Assembly (NCBI GenBank): GCA_965363355.1
Contig: CBDTTM010000175.1
Location: 1 to 5,529 of the forward strand
DNA length: 5,529 nucleotides
Reading direction: 5' to 3'
Origin: CBDTTM01 sp965363355
Lineage (GTDB): Bacteria > Bacillota > Negativicutes > Selenomonadales > Selenomonadaceae
Shown: positions 1 through 5,213 of the stretch, piece by piece
How the letters are laid out: every line of letters begins with the position of its first letter
Position numbering within the stretch: position 1 is the first letter of the stretch
Position numbers and translations under genes: made by a program
Notes under the pieces: generated by a model
Told to the model about the DNA's origin: nothing
Seen by the model: only the letters and a program-made list of their open reading frames with translations
The model's database searches: none

Positions 1-55
1 GAGCAGCTGACTTGTAATCAGCAGGTTGGGAGTTCGATTCTTCTCGCCAGCTCCA
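1..55 (+). tRNA. tRNA-Thr (TGT), 5' end cut off by the window
   Basis: The 3' part of a tRNA gene. The anticodon stem pairs 6-10 with 18-22 around the loop CTTGTAA, placing anticodon TGT at 13-15 and giving threonine (ACA codons). The T arm follows, with loop TTCGATT at 33-39 and a stem of five pairs, two of them G-T wobbles. The 3' acceptor strand is 45-51 and the encoded CCA is 53-55. The acceptor 5' strand and most of the D arm lie before the window. This is the first visible gene of a tRNA cluster that probably extends further left. Confidence 0.93.
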
Positions 56-63
56 TTTTTATC

Positions 64-139
<76 letters not shown>

Positions 140-155
140 TTTTAAGACTATATAT

Positions 156-244
156 GCCGGGGTGGCGGAACTGGCAGACGCACGGGACTTAAAATCCCGC
201 GGTTGGAGACAACCGTACCGGTTCGATTCCGGTCCTCGGCACCA
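156..244 (+). tRNA. tRNA-Leu (TAA)
   Basis: A class II tRNA of 89 bases with the long variable arm typical of leucine tRNAs and an encoded CCA. Acceptor strands GCCGGGG and CCTCGGC pair with one G-T wobble. The anticodon loop CTTAAAA sits between GGGA and TCCC, with anticodon TAA at 190-192, reading UUA/UUG codons. The variable arm forms a GGTTG/CAACC hairpin. It is the first of four leucine tRNAs in a row. Confidence 0.97.
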
Positions 245-283
245 TTAGTTTAACTGAAAAAATCCCTCGCATTATTATTTTAT

Positions 284-369
284 GCGGCCGTGGCGAAATG
301 GCAGACGCGCTAGCTTCAGGAGCTAGTGGGGGCAACTCCATGGTGGTTCGAGTCCACTCGGCCGCACCA
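284..369 (+). tRNA. tRNA-Leu (CAG)
   Basis: A class II tRNA of 86 bases with encoded CCA. Acceptor strands GCGGCCG and CGGCCGC pair perfectly. Anticodon stem CTAGC/GCTAG encloses TTCAGGA, with anticodon CAG at 317-319, reading CUG. The variable arm is a GGGG/CTCC-type hairpin. The 39-base spacer before it (245-283) shows no clear promoter or terminator. Confidence 0.97.
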
Positions 370-399
370 TTTTGTTTACTGTCCAGTATATGTGTATAC

Positions 400-485
400 G
401 CGGTTGTGGCGGAATTGGCAGACGCGCTATCTTGAGGGGGTAGTGATCACAAGTCGTATGGGTTCAAGTCCCATCAACCGCACCA
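400..485 (+). tRNA. tRNA-Leu (GAG), first tandem copy
   Basis: A class II tRNA of 86 bases with encoded CCA. Acceptor strands GCGGTTG and CAACCGC pair fully. The anticodon stem CTATC/GGTAG, with one T-G wobble, encloses TTGAGGG; the anticodon GAG at 434-436 reads CUC/CUU. The best variable-arm stem is 445-447 with 453-455, whose last pair is T-G. It is nearly identical to the next gene, differing at four of 86 bases. Confidence 0.97.
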
Positions 486-505
486 TTCATATGGTGTTTT
501 TTTTT
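482..505 (+). terminator. weak terminator-like hairpin between the two tRNA-Leu(GAG) copies
   Basis: ACCAT (482-486) can pair with ATGGT (491-495) over a four-base TCAT loop, followed by one G and nine Ts (497-505). The shape is that of an intrinsic terminator, but the stem is only five pairs and uses the CCA end of the upstream tRNA. No promoter is visible in the 15 bases left before the next tRNA, so full termination here would silence that copy. Partial termination or a fortuitous T-tract is equally possible. Confidence 0.3.
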
Positions 506-520
506 GCTCAAATTTAATAG

Positions 521-606
521 GCGGTCGTGGCGGAATTGGCAGACGCGCTATCTTGAGGGGGTAGTGACCACAAATCGTATGGGTTCAAGTCCCATCGACC
601 GCACCA
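521..606 (+). tRNA. tRNA-Leu (GAG), second tandem copy
   Basis: A class II tRNA of 86 bases with encoded CCA and anticodon GAG at 555-557. Relative to the first copy it changes the sixth acceptor pair from T-A to C-G (526 with 597), a compensatory swap. In the variable arm it has C568 and A574 where the first copy has T and G, leaving a C-A mismatch in the equivalent pair. The rest is identical, so it should charge and read CUC/CUU as the first copy does. It is the last gene of the cluster. Confidence 0.97.
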
Positions 607-616
607 TTTATTTACT

Positions 617-637
617 AGACCATAGGGTCTTTTTTTT
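617..637 (+). terminator. terminator of the tRNA cluster
   Basis: AGACC (617-621) pairs with GGTCT (626-630) around a four-base loop, followed directly by a run of Ts to 637. It starts 11 bases after the CCA of the last tRNA and separates the tRNA transcript from the protein gene starting at 684. The five-pair stem is short but ends in an uninterrupted T-tract. Confidence 0.65.
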
Positions 638-671
638 GTTTGGAGAGGCTTCTTTGTATTTGATTAAACGT

Positions 672-677
672 GGAGGG
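672..677 (+). promoter_or_regulatory. ribosome binding site deciding the start at 684
   Basis: GGAGGG lies six bases before the ATG at 684. The frame stays open upstream through the last tRNA to 504, but only the ATG at 684 has this signal, so the longer reading is not credible. Confidence 0.85.
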
Positions 678-683
678 ATTGCT

Positions 684-1223
684 ATGTTTGAATCTGAATT
701 CTGTGAAGTAAATTATTTAAAAAATGATCATGCGGTATTGGTACGATGGAAACAGTTTTGCCAGCGAGAGGATTATCGAGAACCGCTGCGATATGCTTTG
801 GGTTTGCTGCGAGAACATAAGGGCAGTGATTTTATCAGTGATACTAGAACTGGATTTGAAGATGAGCCGTTGGATTTGATCTGGGCACTTAAGGAATGGT
901 TGCCAGCTATGGCGAAAACAGAGTGTAAAAAATTTGTTTTTGTTGTAAATAGATTGAATTTTCTTTCTGAACAAATTGATGTGTTCAGCGAAGAGATTAT
1001 AAAATATTTTGAACTTCAAACGGCAAATTCATTGGAAGCGGCACTGGTTCATTTGAGTAAATCAAAGACGCAGCTGGAAAAGACAAGATTGGCAATTACA
1101 GCTGTGGATTCTTTGTGTGGAAAATGCCCTGTATGCACACCAGATTGTCCGGTAGCAGTTGCAAAACGTGCACTTAAGGGATTGGCTTATGATTTGCTGG
1201 AATTGCCACCAGAACAAAGATGA
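684..1223 (+). CDS. SpoIIAA/STAS-like domain protein with C-terminal CxxCxxCxxxCP motif
   Basis: Encodes 179 residues with no signal peptide or membrane segment, so it should be cytosolic. Residues 1-90 resemble the SpoIIAA/STAS-like fold seen in small regulatory or lipid-binding proteins: a strand around HAVLVRW (16-22), a helix around 31-46, a DFISDTR segment (49-55), a helix ending EWLP (71-74), and a strand KFVFVVN (83-89). Residues 92-143 look mainly helical and charged. The C-terminus has C145-x2-C148-x2-C151-x3-C155-P, the arrangement that binds one [4Fe-4S] cluster in ferredoxins; zinc binding or disulfides are alternatives. Only one such motif is present, so it is not an ordinary two-cluster ferredoxin. 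The next gene starts 67 bases on with no terminator between, so co-transcription is possible. That the gene is real is well supported by its ribosome binding site and length; the domain call rests on pattern resemblance, and the function is unknown. Confidence 0.82.
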   Translation: MFESEFCEVNYLKNDHAVLVRWKQFCQREDYREPLRYALGLLREHKGSDFISDTRTGFEDEPLDLIWALKEWLPAMAKTECKKFVFVVNRLNFLSEQIDVFSEEIIKYFELQTANSLEAALVHLSKSKTQLEKTRLAITAVDSLCGKCPVCTPDCPVAVAKRALKGLAYDLLELPPEQR

Positions 1224-1290
1224 GGTTTTGGCAAACGAATGAGAAAAAATGTATGGAAGATATAAATTCTATAGGGATGCGTGATATGCT

Positions 1291-2454
1291 ATGGAAAAAA
1301 AGTTATTATTAAGTATTGTAGCCTTGTTTTGGTTTGCACAATATGTCTATGTTCCGCAGCAAGCGCCATATTTGCTCCATATCGGTACGGCGCCTTCTAT
1401 GGTGGGGATTGTAATCGGTGCTTATGGATTGACGCAGCTTTTACTGCGTTTACCTATAGGGATTTTGGCAGACCGTCAAGGTAATCATAAAAAATTTATT
1501 TTATTTGGAGTTCTAGCAGCGGGAAGCGCATCAGTGCTTCGTTTATATAGCGCGGATGTATATGGTTTTTTGGCAGGCAATCTTCTATCTGGAGTAGCTT
1601 CTACCATGTGGATTTCTTTTATGGTATTGTATTCGAGTTATTTTTCAGCAAGAGATATGGGCAGAGCTATGGGATTGATCAATGGGGCAAACAATTTTGG
1701 CGTGTTGATTGGATTTTTTGCTTGCTCTTTTTTTTATGAAGACTGGGGAATGTCGTTTCTTTGCTATTTGAGTGTAGCAGCTGTAATTCCAGCATTGTTC
1801 TTAGTGTTTAAGCTAAACGATGTGCCTAAAAAATTGACGCCGCTTCCAATCTGCGAATTAGTTACGGTTTATCGTGATCGACGACTTTGGTTTTTTTCAT
1901 TATTAGCACTTTTGCAGCAAGGTATATTGATGTCGACTTGTATGTCCTTTACTGGAAAAGTCATTACCGACTTAGGGGGAACTTCTTTTCAAGTTGGTTT
2001 TTCAGCGGTTACTTATATCGTGGCTGCGGTTTGCAGTGCTTATTTTGCCGCTTCCGCCAAAGCTATACGTCTCGGTATGAGGTATTGGATACCTCGTGTG
2101 TTTTTGATCTTGGCATTTTATTGTTTATCAGTTCCCCTATTACCGAATGTGAAGGCAGTATTTGCTGCTCAAATTTTAGCTGGGATATCGACCGGAATGC
2201 TCTTTTCATACTCTACGGCGGAGGCTATGAAAAACGTTCCTCAGGAGAAAAAATCGACAGCAATGGGCCTTCATCAGGCAATTTATGCGATAGGAATGAC
2301 ATTTGTTCCCGTGCTTGCTGGGATTGCTGTGCAGCATATAAGCTTGCAATCGGCGTTTTATGGCGAGTCGGTTTTAGCTTTTTTAGGTGCTTGTGCAGCT
2401 TTTAGTTTCTATAAAAGAGAAAAAATGGCAGAGGTAAAGCAGTTTTCATGTTAA
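1291..2454 (+). CDS. major facilitator superfamily (MFS) transporter
   Basis: Encodes 387 residues, dominated by hydrophobic segments spaced as for about 12 membrane helices, the usual size of a compact MFS transporter. The MFS motif A, G57-ILA-D61-R62-Q-G64-NH-K67-K68, lies in the loop between helices 2 and 3. A glycine-rich segment, NGANNFGVLIGF (131-142), sits where helix 5 is expected. A polar loop around 176-198 separates the two six-helix halves, and helix 11 begins near STAMGLHQAIYAIG (322-335). The protein should sit in the cytoplasmic membrane and move a small solute, probably with protons; drug-efflux-like relatives are common, but the substrate cannot be read from the sequence. The ATG at 1291 is the first in-frame start after a TGA at 1282; its ribosome binding site is poor (AGGGA at 1273-1277 is far off). 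No convincing promoter lies in 1224-1290, so read-through from the upstream gene is plausible. Confidence 0.9.
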   Translation: MEKKLLLSIVALFWFAQYVYVPQQAPYLLHIGTAPSMVGIVIGAYGLTQLLLRLPIGILADRQGNHKKFILFGVLAAGSASVLRLYSADVYGFLAGNLLSGVASTMWISFMVLYSSYFSARDMGRAMGLINGANNFGVLIGFFACSFFYEDWGMSFLCYLSVAAVIPALFLVFKLNDVPKKLTPLPICELVTVYRDRRLWFFSLLALLQQGILMSTCMSFTGKVITDLGGTSFQVGFSAVTYIVAAVCSAYFAASAKAIRLGMRYWIPRVFLILAFYCLSVPLLPNVKAVFAAQILAGISTGMLFSYSTAEAMKNVPQEKKSTAMGLHQAIYAIGMTFVPVLAGIAVQHISLQSAFYGESVLAFLGACAAFSFYKREKMAEVKQFSC

Positions 2455-2455
2455 T

Positions 2456-2505
2456 AAAAAAGATTCCGGGACATCAATGATTTTGTGATGTCCGGAATCT
2501 TTTTA
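2456..2505. terminator. bidirectional terminator between convergent genes
   Basis: The arm 2461-2476 pairs with 2486-2500 around a nine-base loop, with one bulged G in the 5' arm (GGG against CC). Flanking As (2456-2460) can pair with Ts (2501-2504). The plus strand ends in a T-tract for the transporter gene. On the minus strand the leading As give a T-tract for the membrane-protein gene, whose TAA stop (2503-2505) is inside the hairpin base. Confidence 0.88.
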
Positions 2506-3207
2506 TTTTTGTTTATTATTTTCTTCGAGGCTAACGTTAGCACTCTTTGCACTTAAAAATGGCAGTTGAAAAATGAGTTCACCATTTTTGTTGATGTAGC
2601 TTAAATGTCTTATAAAGAAGCGGGCTATCGTTCCGGTTATCATGGCCGATATCAAAGTACCTTCACGGATGCCACGGAACTCTCCGAAGTAAATCCAAGA
2701 AAGAAGTGCGGCAATAATGACTAAGGAAAGGTCAAAACCAGTTTTAGTATTACCGAAGTCAAGATGAAAAGTAACTGCAATTGCATGAACAATGCCTTCA
2801 CCAGCAAGTTTTACAACATTGCCAATCATTTCAAGAGATACACCGAAACTTAAGAAACTCGTGCCAATTAAGACGGTAATAAGGCGGCTGCTGTAAAGCT
2901 CCGGGGTCAAAGGTGCTAGAAGGTGCATGCTCAAATCAATGAAAAAACTGAAAATAATTGTTATTGGAATTTGTAAAAGCTGAATCGCTTGAAAATTTTT
3001 ACGTAATAAGAGAATCTGAATTAGTAAAAATCCCATGTTCACAATAAAGGTAAATGTTCCAATGGATAAGGGATATTCGAGATTTAAAACATAAGGAATA
3101 CTTGAAATCGGTGAGCTTCCCAACATGCTTTTGATGACGCAGGAAATACCGAAAGCCATGGAAAACATACCAAGTGTAAATAATAAATAGCGTTTGTAAA
3201 TAGACAT
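2503..3207 (-). CDS. YczE/YyaS/YitT-like integral membrane protein
   Basis: Encodes 234 residues with about six predicted membrane helices, near residues 6-26, 47-68, 76-98, 107-130, 157-175 and 184-203, and a short polar C-terminal tail. The N-terminal G20-ISCVIKSMLG-SSPISS segment resembles the GxxL...LGxSP signature of the YczE/YyaS/YitT-like (DUF6198-type) membrane proteins. A second typical segment is GEGIVHAI (137-144), followed by FDLSLVIIAALLS (158-170) and the REGT turn at 181-184. The biochemical role of these proteins is largely unknown, so none is assigned. The start at 3207 is chosen because GGAGGA lies six bases upstream of it; an in-frame reading 14 codons longer lacks such a site and would overlap the likely promoter. 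The gene is transcribed alone: a hydrogenase terminator lies upstream and the shared terminator downstream. Confidence 0.83.
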   Translation of the reverse strand: MSIYKRYLLFTLGMFSMAFGISCVIKSMLGSSPISSIPYVLNLEYPLSIGTFTFIVNMGFLLIQILLLRKNFQAIQLLQIPITIIFSFFIDLSMHLLAPLTPELYSSRLITVLIGTSFLSFGVSLEMIGNVVKLAGEGIVHAIAVTFHLDFGNTKTGFDLSLVIIAALLSWIYFGEFRGIREGTLISAMITGTIARFFIRHLSYINKNGELIFQLPFLSAKSANVSLEENNKQK

Positions 3208-3213
3208 GAAAAA

Positions 3214-3219
3214 TCCTCC
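3214..3219 (-). promoter_or_regulatory. ribosome binding site deciding the start at 3207
   Basis: On the minus strand GGAGGA ends six bases before the ATG at 3207-3205. It supports this start over the alternative 42 bases upstream. Confidence 0.85.
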
Positions 3220-3239
3220 GTAAACTAATATATCCCTTA

Positions 3240-3248
3240 AGTATAACA
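3240..3248 (-). promoter_or_regulatory. candidate extended -10 promoter of the membrane-protein gene
   Basis: On the minus strand the sequence reads TG-T-TATACT, an extended -10 element with five of six matches to TATAAT. It would start transcription around 3233, leaving a leader of roughly 25 bases that contains the ribosome binding site. No good -35 is seen 16-18 bases upstream, as is common for extended -10 promoters. A second option further upstream is a perfect TATAAT at 3287-3282 with TTGCCA at 3307-3302, but their 14-base spacer is too short. Confidence 0.5.
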
Positions 3249-3344
3249 CAAAAGCATATATATAACATATAGAATAGGCTTATTATATAGATCATGGTGT
3301 TTGGCAAAAAATTTAGTGGGGATAATTAAAGTTTTACGTGCGAT

Positions 3345-3400
3345 AAAAAAACTGGCCGCTAAAAGTTAGATGCAATGCGCCTAACTTTTAGCGGCCAGTT
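3345..3400 (-). terminator. strong terminator of the hydrogenase operon
   Basis: A perfect 20-bp inverted repeat, 3350-3369 against 3381-3400, with an 11-base loop. Read on the minus strand it is followed by a run of six Ts (complement of 3345-3350), the layout of an intrinsic terminator. It begins 29 bases after the hydA stop codon. The plus strand has no T-tract after the hairpin, so it acts in one direction. Confidence 0.92.
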
Positions 3401-3429
3401 CAGATTAGTTTAGAGATGTATCTGTTTTA

Positions 3430-5196
3430 TTAAATGGAATAAATTTCTTCAGGTTTTAAATAGCTGAAATCATGTTGTTTTTTTACTTTGTGATAGTGTG
3501 TATGAAGTAATTCATGTGCCTTTTCACTAAGCGGTTCGCCAAGGAAATCCTTATAAATCGTTTGAATGTCAGGATTTTCATGGGATTTTCGAATGACATT
3601 GTTTTTATCGATGTCATAGAGTGAATCCATGCGAAGTTTCTTGATATCCATCGTTGTATCGATCGGCTGTCCGCCGCCACCGATGCAACCGCCAGGGCAG
3701 GCCATGATCTCAATGAAGGTATAATCACAGGAACCATCTTTGATTGCTTCCATGACTTTTTTTGCATTGACCAAAGTATGGGCAATCGCGACTTTTATTT
3801 CCTTGCTGCCAAGTTTGACTGTGGCTTCTTTTATTCCTTGGAACCCGCGAACATCTTTAAATTCGACGGATTTCAATTCTTTACCGGTTACTTTTTCATA
3901 GACTGTACGCAAAGCAGCTTCCATTACTCCGCCGGTTGTGCCGAAAATTACAGCAGCACCGGAACCAGAGCCTAATGGGCTATCAAATTCAGCTGGTTCG
4001 AGGTTTTCAAAGTTCAAACCGACGTATTTGATGAGTTTGGTAAGTTCACGTGTCGTTAGGACGATATCAACATCTTGCATACCATTGCGGCCCATTTCTG
4101 GACGAGCTGCTTCAGCCTTTTTGGCAGTGCATGGCATGATAGAAACGGTTACGATGCTTTTAGGGTCGATACCGGCCTGTTTTGGATAATAGGTTTTAGA
4201 AATCGCACCAAAGATTTGCTGTGGCGATTTTGCTGAGGATAAATGTGCAGTGAAATCACCATAGTGTTTTTCCATGTAGTTTACCCAGCCAGGGCTGCAA
4301 GAGGTAATCATCGGCAATTTGCCGCCATTTTGGATGCGGTCGAGCAGTTCAGCGCCTTCTTCCATAATGGTCATATCGGCGCCGAAGTTTGTATCAAATA
4401 CGCGATCGAAGCCGAGCATCTTGAGTGCAGCTACCATTTGGCCAGTGACAATCGTTCCTTGTCCGAGCTTAAAGTCATCGCCGAGGGCAACGCGTACTGA
4501 TGGTGCTACCTGGACAATGACGTGCTTTTTCGGATCTTGCAAGACATCAAGAACTTTTTGTGTATCGTCTTTTTCGACAATGGCACCAGTCGGGCAGACA
4601 ATACTGCATTGCCCGCATAAAATACAGTCGGTTTCTTCTAAAGGCTTGTTGTAAGCCGTGGTGACTGAAATCGAATCCGAACGGCCAGCATAGGTCAGAG
4701 CACAAACCCCCTGTACATCTTTGCAGGCCCGAACACAGCGCCCACACTTGATACATTTTGATGGGTCGCGAACAATGCTTGGGTTAGTATCTTGGACAGG
4801 TAGATGGTCGCAGACATCCGGCAAATTGGATTTCAAAATGTTGAAGCGACTGCAAAGACGCTGTAAATCACAGTTTTGGTTACGGGCACAGGTCAAACAG
4901 TTTTGTTCGTGGTTGGCTAAGATGAGCTGTAAGATTCCAACCTGTGTGTCACGGACGATCTGTGTATCCGTGTGGATTTCCATTCCTTCCCAAACTTCGG
5001 TGGAACAGGCAGCGAGAAGGCGACGATTGCCAACAACTTCTACACAGCAGATGCGGCAGTGGGCTTTGACTTTTTGGTCAGGATGATAGCAAAGATGCGG
5101 AATATCGATATGGATCTTTTTCGCAGCTTCTAATATTTTGGTCCCTTTTTCAACTTCCAAGGGGATGTTATTTATTCTAATATTTACCATTTCCAT
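3430..5196 (-). CDS. hydA: [FeFe] hydrogenase catalytic subunit (HydA/HndD type)
   Basis: Encodes 588 residues of a group A [FeFe] hydrogenase, which interconverts protons plus electrons and H2 in the cytosol. In order: an N-terminal [2Fe-2S] domain (C36, C47, C50, C64); a His-ligated [4Fe-4S] site, H96-x3-C100-x2-C103-x5-C109; two ferredoxin motifs, C148/151/154/158 and C191/194/197/201; and the H-cluster domain. The last shows L1 TSCSPGW (298-304), L2 MPCTAKKAEA (354-363, C356) and L3 with C500 and C504 in ACPGGCIGGGGQP. Most textbook L1 motifs read TSCC; here residue 301 is Ser (codon at 4294-4296). The cluster set and length match the NAD(P)-linked HndD/HydA type, and a NuoF-like partner lies 17 bases upstream in the same operon. 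The C-terminus runs about 20 residues past the conserved HELLHTHY. The ATG at 5196 is chosen because GAGGTG lies eight bases upstream; a GTG at 5202 is only two bases from that site, and an ATG at 5190 is 14 bases away. Confidence 0.97.
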   Translation of the reverse strand: MEMVNIRINNIPLEVEKGTKILEAAKKIHIDIPHLCYHPDQKVKAHCRICCVEVVGNRRLLAACSTEVWEGMEIHTDTQIVRDTQVGILQLILANHEQNCLTCARNQNCDLQRLCSRFNILKSNLPDVCDHLPVQDTNPSIVRDPSKCIKCGRCVRACKDVQGVCALTYAGRSDSISVTTAYNKPLEETDCILCGQCSIVCPTGAIVEKDDTQKVLDVLQDPKKHVIVQVAPSVRVALGDDFKLGQGTIVTGQMVAALKMLGFDRVFDTNFGADMTIMEEGAELLDRIQNGGKLPMITSCSPGWVNYMEKHYGDFTAHLSSAKSPQQIFGAISKTYYPKQAGIDPKSIVTVSIMPCTAKKAEAARPEMGRNGMQDVDIVLTTRELTKLIKYVGLNFENLEPAEFDSPLGSGSGAAVIFGTTGGVMEAALRTVYEKVTGKELKSVEFKDVRGFQGIKEATVKLGSKEIKVAIAHTLVNAKKVMEAIKDGSCDYTFIEIMACPGGCIGGGGQPIDTTMDIKKLRMDSLYDIDKNNVIRKSHENPDIQTIYKDFLGEPLSEKAHELLHTHYHKVKKQHDFSYLKPEEIYSI

Positions 5197-5204
5197 TAAC
5201 ACTA

Positions 5205-5210
5205 CACCTC
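5205..5210 (-). promoter_or_regulatory. ribosome binding site deciding the hydA start
   Basis: On the minus strand GAGGTG lies in the 17-base gap between the flavoprotein stop codon and hydA. Its distance is eight bases to the ATG at 5196, two to the GTG at 5202 and 14 to the ATG at 5190, which favours 5196. Confidence 0.75.
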
Positions 5211-5213
5211 GTT

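Noticed and set aside
373..399. Possible promoter (TTGTTT, 17 bases, TATACG) before the first tRNA-Leu(GAG)
   Set aside because: The matches are weak and the implied transcription start would fall inside the tRNA.
326..517. Open frame of 63 codons across two leucine tRNAs
   Set aside because: It lies almost wholly inside tRNA genes, has no ribosome binding site, and its apparent repeat with the frame at 504 merely reflects the duplicated tRNA.
504..683. 60-codon N-terminal extension of the STAS-like protein
   Set aside because: This part of the frame translates the last tRNA and its terminator; the GGAGGG site points to the ATG at 684.
717..1019. Minus-strand open frame of 100 codons
   Set aside because: It lies inside the STAS-like gene on the opposite strand, has no recognisable domain and no convincing ribosome binding site.
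1281..1484. GTG-started open frame overlapping the transporter start
   Set aside because: Its protein resembles nothing, while the frame starting at 1291 gives a full transporter with MFS motif A.
1887..2405. 172-codon open frame inside the transporter gene
   Set aside because: It is a shifted-frame shadow of the MFS gene and shows no independent start signal or domain.
3208..3349. Possible small gene or structured RNA in the AT-rich gap between hydA and the membrane-protein gene
   Set aside because: I found no frame with a ribosome binding site and no stable fold; a promoter region explains the AT-rich composition.
3777..5086. Several plus-strand open frames opposite hydA
   Set aside because: All are antisense shadows of a gene whose Fe-S and H-cluster motifs are intact in the minus frame.
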